64,000 nt of DNA. Source: Streptomyces sp. Tue 6430. GTDB taxonomy: Bacteria; Actinomycetota; Actinomycetes; Streptomycetales; Streptomycetaceae. The position numbers were made by a program, and so were the translations under genes. The notes beneath the pieces were generated by a model, which did no database searches, had not been told where the DNA came from, and saw only the letters and a program-made list of their open reading frames with translations. Below, piece after piece: positions 8,759 through 15,776 of the stretch; the stretch's first letter is position 1; every line of letters begins with the position of its first letter. The stretch spans positions 1,922,001 through 1,986,000 of the forward strand of contig JAKGSH010000010.1 in NCBI GenBank assembly GCA_021568835.1, written 5' to 3'.

Positions 8759-8804
8759 CGCCTTCCAAGCGCCTGGCCGCAGGTTCGAGTCCTGCCGGGG
8801 GCGC
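8759..8804 (+). repeat. tRNA 3'-half remnant, copy 1 (probable attachment-site scar)
   Basis: Bases 8777-8804 form a T-arm (GCAGG, TTCGAGT, CCTGC) followed by the 3' strand of an acceptor stem. The 18 bases before, with CTTCCAA and GCGC, resemble an anticodon loop and 3' stem. No D-arm or 5' acceptor precedes, so this is not a functional tRNA gene. The 28-base core is repeated exactly at 10429-10456. A terminator-like hairpin with five Ts follows, as it would behind a tRNA. Confidence 0.7.
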
Positions 8805-8809
8805 ATACA

Positions 8810-8844
8810 GCCTCTCATCTGCGGAAACACGTGAGGGGCTTTTT
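8810..8844 (+). terminator. Terminator hairpin with T run behind tRNA remnant 1
   Basis: GCCTCTCAT at 8810-8818 pairs with GTGAGGGGC at 8831-8839 (with G-T pairs), followed by TTTTT. This intrinsic terminator was probably carried with the tRNA 3' end. Confidence 0.6.
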
Positions 8845-8905
8845 CATGTCCGGATGCACTTCGCTCCAGAGGAGGCGCCTTCGCCTGTCCGCAATCGCGG
8901 GTAAC

Positions 8906-8928
8906 GGTGTAGCACCGGGTAGCACACC
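8906..8928 (+). promoter_or_regulatory. Probable autoregulatory operator of the toxin-antitoxin operon
   Basis: Two direct copies of GTAGCAC at 8909-8915 and 8919-8925, ten bases apart, lie inside an inverted repeat GGTGT (8906-8910)/ACACC (8924-8928). They end 18 bases before the antitoxin start and overlap the likely promoter; TATCGT at 8934-8939 may be the -10 of a leaderless transcript. Antitoxins of this type usually bind such sites as dimers together with the toxin. Confidence 0.5.
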
Positions 8929-8946
8929 TTCGCTATCGTGGACAGC

Positions 8947-9216
8947 ATGACAGCGCAGCCGGAGATCACTCAGCGCGATCTGCGCACCCGCTCCAAAGAG
9001 ATCATGGACGCCGTCCAGGGAGGACAGGCGTTCACCGTCACCCGCGACGGGCATCGTGTCGGCGAGCTGATCCCGCTCCGCCGCCGTCGCCGCTTCGTTC
9101 CCCGCGCCGAGTTCGCGGCCATGTCACGTACCGCCCCTGACATCTCGATGGACACCTTCCGCGACGACCAGGACGCCGTCGTCGAGCAGGAGTTGGACGA
9201 CCCGTATGCCCCTTGA
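8947..9216 (+). CDS. Phd/YefM-family antitoxin
   Basis: 89 residues. The N-terminal half has the Phd/YefM fold (ITQRDLRTRSKEIMDAVQGG, then FTVTRDGHRVGELIPL), which dimerises and binds operator DNA. The C-terminal half is acidic and probably disordered until it wraps around the toxin. ATG at 8947 is preferred over the in-frame GTG at 8938. The 3' end overlaps the toxin start by 11 bases, giving translational coupling and antitoxin excess. Confidence 0.9.
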   Translation: MTAQPEITQRDLRTRSKEIMDAVQGGQAFTVTRDGHRVGELIPLRRRRRFVPRAEFAAMSRTAPDISMDTFRDDQDAVVEQELDDPYAP

Positions 9217-9661
9217 GCACGAGCAAGGCCTGCTCGACACCAACATCATGATCCTGCGCAAGTGGATCGACGCCGACGAGCTACCTGCCGAGATGGCCAT
9301 CAGCGCCATCACCCTCGCGGAACTCTCCGCAGGCCCCCACCAGGTACGCGGTGGCGAGCAGAGCGACTACGACGAACACGCCGAGCGGGCCCGCCGCATG
9401 GACGTCCTGCAGCGCGCCGAAAACGAATTCGACCCCATCCCCTTCGACGTGGAGGCGGCCCGCATCTACGGCAGAATCTGCGCCGCCATCGTCTCCACAG
9501 GCCGCAAGCCCCGTCGCCGGGTGGCCGACCTGATGATCGCCGCCGTCGCGGCCGCCGAGGGACTTCCCCTGTTCACCACCAACCCCGACGACTTCAAGGG
9601 CCTCGACGACTTGATCACCATCGTGCCCGTCACCCGGCCCGAGATCCTGCAGGACCGGTAG
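9206..9661 (+). CDS. PIN-domain toxin, VapC type
   Basis: 151 residues, a metal-dependent endoribonuclease toxin. The PIN active site is complete: D11 in LLDTN, E39 in TLAEL, D108 in ADLMIAA and D128/D129 in TTNPDDF. The family typically cuts tRNA or rRNA and is neutralised by the neighbouring antitoxin. The pair lies between two tRNA-derived repeats, consistent with cargo of an integrated element. Confidence 0.92.
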   Translation: MPLEHEQGLLDTNIMILRKWIDADELPAEMAISAITLAELSAGPHQVRGGEQSDYDEHAERARRMDVLQRAENEFDPIPFDVEAARIYGRICAAIVSTGRKPRRRVADLMIAAVAAAEGLPLFTTNPDDFKGLDDLITIVPVTRPEILQDR

Positions 9662-9818
9662 TACCTCGCCCGCCCCGCCCTGCGCCGGAAGCCAAGGTGG
9701 TTCCACTCCCGGCCGCGGGCAGCACCGCCCGTCACCGACTCACGTCACGCGAGACCTCGATCTGCACGGAGACGGCGCCCGGAGCCTCGTTGCCGGCACG
9801 CGCCCATACAGTTACCCG

Positions 9819-10247
9819 ATGACGCCGATCAAGAAGTTCCAAGTCACCTTCGACTGCGCAGAACCCGAGCGGCTCGCTCGTTTCTGGTGCGAGGTGCTGG
9901 GGTACGTCATACCGCCGCCACCGGCGGAGTTTGCCACTTGGGACGATTTCAAGCGCTCGCAGCCACCTGAACAGCGGGATTCCTGGTTTGCCTGCGTCGA
10001 TCCCTCAGGTGTGGGCCCGCGGCTGTACTTCCAGCGTGTCCCCGAGGGGAAGGCCGCCAAGAACCGGGTGCATCTTGATGTGCGGGTCGGCACCGGACTC
10101 GTGGGGGAAGAGCGGCTCGCCGCACTTGAGGCGGAATGCGCACGGCTGGTCCCGCTCGGTGCGGTGCACGTGCGCACGCTGTACGACGGCGATGATTCGT
10201 GCATCCCGATGCTGGACATCGAGGGCAACGAGTTCTGCATCGACTGA
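9819..10247 (+). CDS. VOC-superfamily glyoxalase-like protein
   Basis: 142 residues with two beta-alpha-beta-beta-beta modules of the glyoxalase/bleomycin resistance fold: KKFQVTFDCAEPERLARFW with the following GY strand, and NRVHLDVRVGTG to MLDIEGNEFCID. The first His ligand position is replaced by Thr/Phe, while the HLDV His and the final Glu remain, typical of the divergent glyoxalase-like branch without known substrate. It is a single gene with a strong terminator 12 bases behind it. Confidence 0.85.
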   Translation: MTPIKKFQVTFDCAEPERLARFWCEVLGYVIPPPPAEFATWDDFKRSQPPEQRDSWFACVDPSGVGPRLYFQRVPEGKAAKNRVHLDVRVGTGLVGEERLAALEAECARLVPLGAVHVRTLYDGDDSCIPMLDIEGNEFCID

Positions 10248-10258
10248 GAGGCCGCGAA

Positions 10259-10300
10259 CGTGCCTTCGCCCTGTCCCCCATGAGCCAAGGCGAAGGCACG
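10259..10300 (+). terminator. Hairpin terminator, 12-bp perfect stem
   Basis: CGTGCCTTCGCC (10259-10270) pairs with GGCGAAGGCACG (10289-10300) just after the VOC gene. The remaining bases to 10582 hold only the second tRNA remnant and its terminator. Confidence 0.8.
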
Positions 10301-10410
10301 GGGGGCGGTCATCAGCCAAAGGTCCCCCGGAAATGACAGCAAGCGCCTCGACGGCTTTCGTTCGTGGGCGACCTGTGAACACGCAGGTGAGCACCTCGCT
10401 CAGGACCACA

Positions 10411-10456
10411 CACCTTCTGAGCGCTTGACCGCAGGTTCGAGTCCTGCCGGGGGCGC
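10411..10456 (+). repeat. tRNA 3'-half remnant, copy 2 (probable attachment-site scar)
   Basis: The core 10429-10456 is identical to 8777-8804 (28 of 28). The preceding 18 bases match copy 1 at 13 positions. The loop-like CTTCTGA followed by GCGC would place a UCU anticodon, which suggests a tRNA-Arg origin, but this is inference. Again there is no 5' half of a tRNA. Confidence 0.7.
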
Positions 10457-10465
10457 CGGTCTCCA

Positions 10466-10486
10466 CCCTCCCCGGGGAGGGCTTTT
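10466..10486 (+). terminator. Terminator palindrome with T run behind tRNA remnant 2
   Basis: The 16-base palindrome CCCTCCCC/GGGGAGGG is followed by CTTTT, an intrinsic terminator directly downstream of the tRNA 3' remnant. Confidence 0.6.
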
Positions 10487-10582
10487 CGCTGTTCGCCGCG
10501 TGTTTCGCCTGGCGCGGCGAAGTACCGTGGGCCGCGCCGTACCGCCCTCGCGGTCGCTCGCGGGGAAGTCGAAGGGGGAAAG

Positions 10583-10885
10583 ATGATCGGGCGGTGGCCG
10601 ACGGCCCTGGGCGTGAACCTGTTGCTCGGCATCCCGGGGGTGGTGCCGATCTGGCTGCTGTGGTTCCTGGCAGCGAGCCGGTACGACCCGGAACCGACGG
10701 AGAACGACGGCATGGTGCTCTGGTGGGTGATCATCGCGCCGGTGGTCGGTCTCTACCTGCTGCTGTGGTGGACGGCCAACAGCGCCCTCGCCCGCCGGAC
10801 CGCGCTGTCCGCCCGGAACTACTGGCTGCTCAGCGGCGCGGGCACGTTCTCGCCCACCATCGCGCTCGTCCTGCTCAATCCCTGA
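10583..10885 (+). CDS. Small integral membrane protein
   Basis: 100 residues starting with ATG at 10583 behind GGGGGAAAG. There are three hydrophobic segments: residues about 8-30 (LLLGIPGVVPIWLLWFLA), 43-63 and 80-98. No family is recognised. It is convergent with the phosphopantetheinyl transferase gene. Confidence 0.65.
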   Translation: MIGRWPTALGVNLLLGIPGVVPIWLLWFLAASRYDPEPTENDGMVLWWVIIAPVVGLYLLLWWTANSALARRTALSARNYWLLSGAGTFSPTIALVLLNP

Positions 10886-10950
10886 CGTCTGATGCGCGTC
10901 CGGCGTGGGTGCCGCCGGAGGGCCCGCGCCGGAGGGCCGGAGTCGGAGGA

Positions 10951-11709
10951 TCAGCGGCAGACGGACGGCGGCAGACGGACGGGATCCGCCTGTACGGTCA
11001 CCCGCACGCCGCCCCCTGACAGCACCGCGACGGCCGCCGCGTGCGTCCCCGCGACCGTCAGGTCCGTCAGACTCGTCTCGGGACGCCGCCCGAGCCGCTC
11101 GGGCCAGCCGAGGACGGCCGGTGCCGCGTCCGGTGGGGACAACTCCAGCTCCCGCAAGGGCGCGTGGAGTCCCACACCGAAGGCCTTCAGTACGGCCTCC
11201 TTGCGGGTCCAGGTGCGCAGGAAGGCGGTACGGCGTCCGGCAGGCGGGCCGGCGTACAGGGCCCTCAGTTCGCCGTCGCCGAGCGCGGCGCGCGCCGCCG
11301 CGTCCAGGTCGAGAGCGACACCGCCGTCCTCCGCGTCGAGCCCCACGGCAGCCCCCCGGCAGACCGCGACCCCGACCACCTCGCCGCTGTGGGTGACGGA
11401 GAAGTCGACGTCCGCGTACGGCGACCCCTCCGGCACCGCAAGCCTCACCTTGCCGTGCGGCCCGCCGCAGCGCGGGCACACGCGGCGCAGGGGGACATCG
11501 GCGGGAGGCACGCCGAGGAGCTCGCCGAGGGCGATGCGGCTGAGCGCGCACCCGACCAGGAAGCGCGCCTTGTCGGCCGACCGGACCGTGGCCTCGTGGC
11601 GGGCGCGCTCGACGGCGTCGAGCAGGACGAGGAGGGCGGGGCGAGCGTCCCCCGTCCGGGCCCACCACACCAGCACCTCGCGCTCCGCCACTGCCACCGC
11701 CATCGCCAC
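10951..11709 (-). CDS. 4'-phosphopantetheinyl transferase, Sfp type
   Basis: 252 residues. It moves phosphopantetheine from coenzyme A to the serine of a carrier protein. The family motifs are present: VDFSVTHSGEVVGVAV at about 101-116, VGLDAED with magnesium ligands D125 and E127, and WTRKEAVLKAFG with catalytic E171 at 167-178. An extra CPRCGGPHGK cysteine motif at about 78-87, common in actinobacterial Sfp types, may bind zinc. Its position 4 kb from a free acyl carrier protein and an FkbH gene suggests it activates that carrier. Confidence 0.92.
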   Translation of the reverse strand: MAMAVAVAEREVLVWWARTGDARPALLVLLDAVERARHEATVRSADKARFLVGCALSRIALGELLGVPPADVPLRRVCPRCGGPHGKVRLAVPEGSPYADVDFSVTHSGEVVGVAVCRGAAVGLDAEDGGVALDLDAAARAALGDGELRALYAGPPAGRRTAFLRTWTRKEAVLKAFGVGLHAPLRELELSPPDAAPAVLGWPERLGRRPETSLTDLTVAGTHAAAVAVLSGGGVRVTVQADPVRLPPSVCR

Positions 11710-11731
11710 GACTCCTCAGCCCTTTCCGTCG

Positions 11732-11787
11732 GCCGGTCGTCCGCCACACCCGACCGCCGACCCGCCGATTCGCCGGTCGTCCGCCAC
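11732..11787. repeat. 16-base direct repeat upstream of the phosphopantetheinyl transferase
   Basis: GCCGGTCGTCCGCCAC occurs at 11732-11747 and again at 11772-11787, in a stretch of CCGAC/CCGCCGA-like short repeats. It lies upstream of the minus-strand transferase gene, so it could hold regulator sites or be slippage DNA. Confidence 0.5.
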
Positions 11788-11982
11788 GCCGACCTGCCGC
11801 TCCGCCGATCGGCCCACGGGCCGGCGAAGGCCATCGTCGTCCCGGGGCGGCCGTGACGTCAGTTCGGCGGAATATCAGTGCGGCGTGAAATCGACGCGCC
11901 GGAAAAGCCGGGCGCCGCAGAATCGAAATCACGGCACCAGGGGTCACGACGCCACGGCGTCATGGTTCGCGTCGCGCCGGAG

Positions 11983-12363
11983 TCAGTGCACCGCACGCAG
12001 CATGCGCGTGACGTTGATCTTCGTCGGCGAAAGGCCGAGTTCCACGCTCTGCATCATCCGCTCGCCGTTCAGCCGGCCATAGGCGAGCAGATCGACGTTG
12101 GCCAGGCTGAATTCCGGCCAGGTGTGAATGCTCAGGTGGGAGGCCGAAAGCAGCAGAATCGCGGTGACCGCACCATTGGGGAAAACATGCGAGGACTCAC
12201 CGAGCACCTGGGCGTTTCCCTTTTCGGCGGCCGTGCGCAGCACCTGGAGGAGGCGCTTCTCGTCGGTCAGGATGCTGTGGTCGCTCACCCACACGTCCAC
12301 GGCGTAGGAGCACAAATCATCGACGTTTATACCCTCGGTGGCGAGGCTTTCGGAGTTGGTCAT
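11983..12363 (-). CDS. S-adenosylmethionine decarboxylase-like (SpeD/SpeH) pyruvoyl enzyme, altered active site
   Basis: 126 residues, the size of class 1b SpeD proenzymes, which cleave themselves to a pyruvoyl group and decarboxylate S-adenosylmethionine to the aminopropyl donor. The core is clear: LLSASHLSIHTWPE, with the pyruvoyl-forming Ser (S75) and processing His (H80) in place. Two usual residues differ. The Glu before the serine is Ala (A74), and the proton-donor Cys of the F-T-C-G motif is Tyr (Y95 in LLAYG). So it may process slowly, use another substrate, or act as a partner. ATG at 12363 has no close ribosome site; AAGGAG lies about 35 bases upstream. It is divergent from bpsA. 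Confidence 0.85.
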   Translation of the reverse strand: MTNSESLATEGINVDDLCSYAVDVWVSDHSILTDEKRLLQVLRTAAEKGNAQVLGESSHVFPNGAVTAILLLSASHLSIHTWPEFSLANVDLLAYGRLNGERMMQSVELGLSPTKINVTRMLRAVH

Positions 12364-12767
12364 GGGGAACCGGAGGCCGCGATCCGCTGCCCCCGTCTCC
12401 TTTCAGATAGAGGTGCGCTGGTTCGCGCGTCCGAAGAGGAAGGCGTCGAGGCCGAAAATCGACGCTCGATGAGGCCCAGCCTAGCATCCGGGCCGCTGTA
12501 CGGCTCGTGCACGCACGCTGTCAAGAGCTGCGGCGCACCCTCCTCGCCACCCTCCGCATATCGGCGAAACAATTTTCCGGATGCCCGGAAAAGAATTTTT
12601 CCGTTTCCCCTTCCCTTCTCCTCCTTCTCCTCCTCCTCTTCTTCCTCTCTTCTTCCCTTCTCCTTTTCTTCTTCGCATTACCGGCTTCGCGGCCGGGTCC
12701 CGGCGATGCCACGCGAGCCCGTATACTCGACAGTCCTGGATTCCATCGGCCCGCCCGGAGCAGCTTC
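12364..12767. promoter_or_regulatory. Divergent promoter region with 71-nt pyrimidine tract and competing hairpins
   Basis: This 404-base gap separates the speD-like and bpsA genes. At 12573-12603 three arms can form two exclusive hairpins: TTTTCCGG (12573-12580) with CCGGAAAA (12585-12592), or CGGAAAA (12586-12592) with TTTTCCG (12597-12603). Right behind it, 12604-12674 is an unbroken 71-base pyrimidine run on the plus strand. GGAG at 12757-12760 is the ribosome site of bpsA. A role in leader control of polyamine genes is inference. Confidence 0.55.
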
Positions 12768-14420
12768 GTGAAAAACGCGCCTCGACACCGTCGGAGCATC
12801 CCCGCCGATCGAGTGCTCACGGAAGTCGCGGACGCCGTCAGGCTTCAGGAGGGCCCGCCCGGAGTGCGCTCCGTGCTGCGAGCCCTGCGCCGCCTGGCCC
12901 CGGCTTCCACGAAGGACATCAGCCGGGCCACCGGCCTGCCCGTCCCGATCGTGGCCGCGCTGGGGAACGAACTGCGCCGCCGCGATCTGCTCACCAAGGA
13001 GCGCCCCTCCCGGCTGACCCCGGCCGGCCTGGACCTGGTGGCCGAGCTGGGCATGGACCTCACCCTCGACGCGACCTGCGGCACCTGCGAGGGCCGCGAG
13101 CTGGTGATCCCGTCCGTCCTGGACGAGGCCGTACGACGGCTGCGCGCCCTGATGGAATCCGGTCCCGCCGCCGACATGACGATCGACCAGTCCCACTGCA
13201 CGCCCGAGACCAAGGTGCGCCGCGTCCTGGCGCTGCTCGCGGCGGGCGCGCTGCCCGGCGGCTCCCTGCTGCTGATCGGGGACGACGACCTCGTCTCGCT
13301 GGCGGTCGCCGTCGTCGGGGACGTCCTGGGCGCCCCGATCGTCGAGCGCGTGACCGTCGTCGACATCTCCCCCGAGATCCTCGCCTACATCCGGAAGGTG
13401 TCCGCAGGCCTGGGCACCCCTGTCGAGACGGTCGAGCACGACCTGCGCCGGCCGCTCCCCGCCGGGCTGCACGACGGCTTCGACGTGGCGATGACCGACC
13501 CGCCGTACACCCCGGAGGGCGCCGGGCTGTTCCTGTCGCGCGCCGTGGAGGGCCTGCGCCCCGGCCCCGCGCACAGCATCTTCTTCTCCTTCGGCGGCAA
13601 GAGCCCGGACGAGATGCTCGAGGTCCAGCGCGAGATCATGGCGCTCGGCCTGGTCACCCACGGCTACATCCGCAACTTCAACGAGTACGAGGGCAGCGGC
13701 ATCCTCGGCGGTGTCGGCTTCTTCCAGCACCTCCTGACCACCACGTCGACGGCCTCCCGGCAGAGCGCCTACGAGGGCCCCCTCTACACCGGCGACAAGC
13801 GGACCAGGCAGCGCGAGTACGAGTGCGTCGCCTGCGGCGCCCGGCTTCGGGTCGGGCCCGGTGCCCGCTGGACGTCGGTCGCCGCCCTGCGCACCGACGG
13901 CTGCCCGCAGTGCGGCCAGGGCCCCTTCCGCCCGGCCGCCTCGTCCCGGCCGACGAGCCCGAAAACACGGCGCCCACGGCACCGGCCGCACCACCGGCAC
14001 CCACTCCCCACCGGCCCAGACGCCGGCACCGGCATCGGCACCGCCCCAGGCACAGGCTCAGCCACAAGCCCAGACACCGGCCCCGGCAGCGCCTCAGCCA
14101 CAGACGCCCACACCCACCCCCATCCCCACCCCCATCCCGCCGCCCACCCCCAGCAACCCGGCTGGCACCGCCCCGCCCCGCCTCCCGTGCCGCCCTCGAG
14201 GAGCGAGCACGGCCCTGCCTCACCCGTCAGGCCGACGAGGGCGACCTGCCGGCCATCGGTGAGTTCGAGGCCGAGATCGCCCGCATCTCCTTCGGCGAGG
14301 ACGCCGTGGACGACCCCGCCCGGCACGCGTCCCGCGTCGGCCGTTCCATGGAGAAGTCCAGGGAGGGCATGCTCGTCGCCCACCGGCCGGGCGGGGAGGT
14401 GGTCGGCTGGTGCTGGGTGA
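12768..14420 (+). CDS. bpsA: N4-bis(aminopropyl)spermidine synthase-type aminopropyltransferase
   Basis: GTG at 12768 is 7 bases behind GGAG. Residues about 20-100 form a winged helix (KDISRATGLPVPIVAALG), followed by a CGTCEG motif. The Rossmann aminopropyltransferase domain has LLIGDDDLVSLAVA and MTDPPYTPEG, the acidic and D-P-P-Y motifs of the branched-polyamine synthases of thermophilic archaea and bacteria. Near 13826-13920 comes a zinc-ribbon-like CVACG...CPQCG. The recognisable protein ends at about 13930. The frame then stays open through low-complexity His/Pro sequence to 14420, overlapping the GNAT domain in another frame. The true C-terminus is uncertain; see the GNAT entry. Confidence 0.82.
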   Translation: MKNAPRHRRSIPADRVLTEVADAVRLQEGPPGVRSVLRALRRLAPASTKDISRATGLPVPIVAALGNELRRRDLLTKERPSRLTPAGLDLVAELGMDLTLDATCGTCEGRELVIPSVLDEAVRRLRALMESGPAADMTIDQSHCTPETKVRRVLALLAAGALPGGSLLLIGDDDLVSLAVAVVGDVLGAPIVERVTVVDISPEILAYIRKVSAGLGTPVETVEHDLRRPLPAGLHDGFDVAMTDPPYTPEGAGLFLSRAVEGLRPGPAHSIFFSFGGKSPDEMLEVQREIMALGLVTHGYIRNFNEYEGSGILGGVGFFQHLLTTTSTASRQSAYEGPLYTGDKRTRQREYECVACGARLRVGPGARWTSVAALRTDGCPQCGQGPFRPAASSRPTSPKTRRPRHRPHHRHPLPTGPDAGTGIGTAPGTGSATSPDTGPGSASATDAHTHPHPHPHPAAHPQQPGWHRPAPPPVPPSRSEHGPASPVRPTRATCRPSVSSRPRSPASPSARTPWTTPPGTRPASAVPWRSPGRACSSPTGRAGRWSAGAG

Positions 14421-14680
14421 GCATCAACCAGAACCAGATGACCGGCGACCGCTACGCCAACTTCCGGTCCCTCGCGGTCGCGCCCCTGGACAACCGCGCC
14501 GACGTGGCCGAACTCCTCCTCACCGAGGGCCTGGAGTTCTGCCTGGCGAACGGCATCACGGAGGTCGTCGGCCGCGTCCACGTCGGCAACGTCCCGATGC
14601 GCACGGTCTACCGCAAGTTCGGCTTCGACCCCGCCACCCTGACGATGAAGCTGCGCCTTCCGGAGGAGGACCCCCGATGA
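14192..14680 (+). CDS. GNAT-family N-acyltransferase domain, start uncertain
   Basis: A clear acetyl-CoA-dependent GNAT fold: ADEGDLPAIGEFEAEIARIS, GGEVVGWCWVSIN, then ANFRSLAVAPLDNRADVAELL and the closing VHVGNVPMRTVYRKFGF. No start codon with a ribosome site precedes it; the frame is open back through the low-complexity linker into the end of bpsA. Either it starts at an inner GTG (13910 is one), or BpsA and GNAT are one fused chain whose linker has lost a base, for example in the C run near 13922. It overlaps the FkbH start by ATGA. In context it could acylate a polyamine amine or receive an acyl group from the carrier protein. Confidence 0.7.
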   Translation, partial: ALEERARPCLTRQADEGDLPAIGEFEAEIARISFGEDAVDDPARHASRVGRSMEKSREGMLVAHRPGGEVVGWCWVSINQNQMTGDRYANFRSLAVAPLDNRADVAELLLTEGLEFCLANGITEVVGRVHVGNVPMRTVYRKFGFDPATLTMKLRLPEEDPR

Positions 14681-15776
14681 CCGGCGCGCCGGGGACATCC
14701 GACCCGACCGGTTACGACCCCGACCGGATCAAGTGCGTCGTCTGGGATCTGGACGGCACCCTGTGGGACGAGATCGCGGTGGAGACCCCCACCGACGAAC
14801 TGCCCGTCCCGCGGGCCGAGATGCTGGCCGCGATCGACGCGCTGGCGGCCCGCGGCGTGCTCAGCAGCCTCGCGAGCCGCAGCGCGCCCGCCGTCCTCGA
14901 CCGGATGGCCGCCGTGCCGGAGGTGCGGGAGCGCTTCCTGGCCCCGCAGGTGTCCTGGCAGGACAAGAGCGAGTCGCTGCGCCGGATCGCGAAGGATCTC
15001 GGGATCGCCGTGGAGGCGCTGGTCCTGGTCGACGACTCCCCCTACGAGCGCGCGGAGGTGGAGGCCCTGCTGCCGGGCGTGCGCACCCTCGACCCCGGTG
15101 AAGTCCCCGCGCTGCTCGCGGCCTTCGAGGACCGCGAGGTCACCCCCGAGTCGCGGGAGCGGGTCCGCCGCTACCGCACCGAGGAGACCCGCCGGGCCGA
15201 GGGCGAGCGCTTCCGGGGCACCCGCGAGGAGTTCCTGCGCTGGTGCGACATGCGCCTCACCGTGGGTCCGGCCGCCCCGGACGAGGTCCCGCGGGCGCTG
15301 GAACTCGCCGCGCGCACCCACCGTCTGAACTCCTCCGGCCTGACCCCCGACCGGCTGCGCGCGCTGGCCGCCGCGGACGGGCACGAGCTGTACACCGCCC
15401 GCATGTCCGACCGTTTCGGGGAGTACGGCATCATCGGCGCCGCCCTCGTCGACCGGACCGCCCCCGGCTCCTGGTCGGTGCCGCTGCTGGCGCTCTCCTG
15501 CCGGGTCGCCGGCCGGGGTGCCGCCGCGGCGTTCCTGTTCTGGCTGATGGAGCGGGCGCGGGAATCCGGTGCCGGGGAGTTCCGGGTGACGCTGCGGCCG
15601 ACGGACGCCAACCTGGAGATGCGGATCCTGCTCCGCCAGGCAGGGCTGCGCCGTACCGAGGACGACGACGCCCGCGACGACGGGGCGGTGCTGGCCCGCT
15701 CCCTGGCCGTCGGCGGCGACCTGCCGAAACCCCCGCCTGGCTGCACGTCTCCCACCGAAAGGACGCCGACGCGTGA
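14677..15776 (+). CDS. FkbH-like HAD-superfamily enzyme with C-terminal GNAT-like domain (one-base deletion)
   Basis: 366 residues when restored. FkbH proteins take 1,3-bisphosphoglycerate, remove phosphate and load a glyceryl unit onto a carrier protein. The HAD motif VVWDLDGTLWDE has D24 and D26; the motif LVDDSPYERAEV follows. The second half is acyltransferase-like (RTHRLNSSGLTPDRL, FGEYGIIGAALVD). The C run at 15730-15734 lacks one base. Restored, the end reads PPAWLHVSHRKDADA with a stop overlapping the carrier-protein GTG. As given, the frame would run into the next gene. The tight coupling to GNAT and ACP indicates one pathway. Confidence 0.88.
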
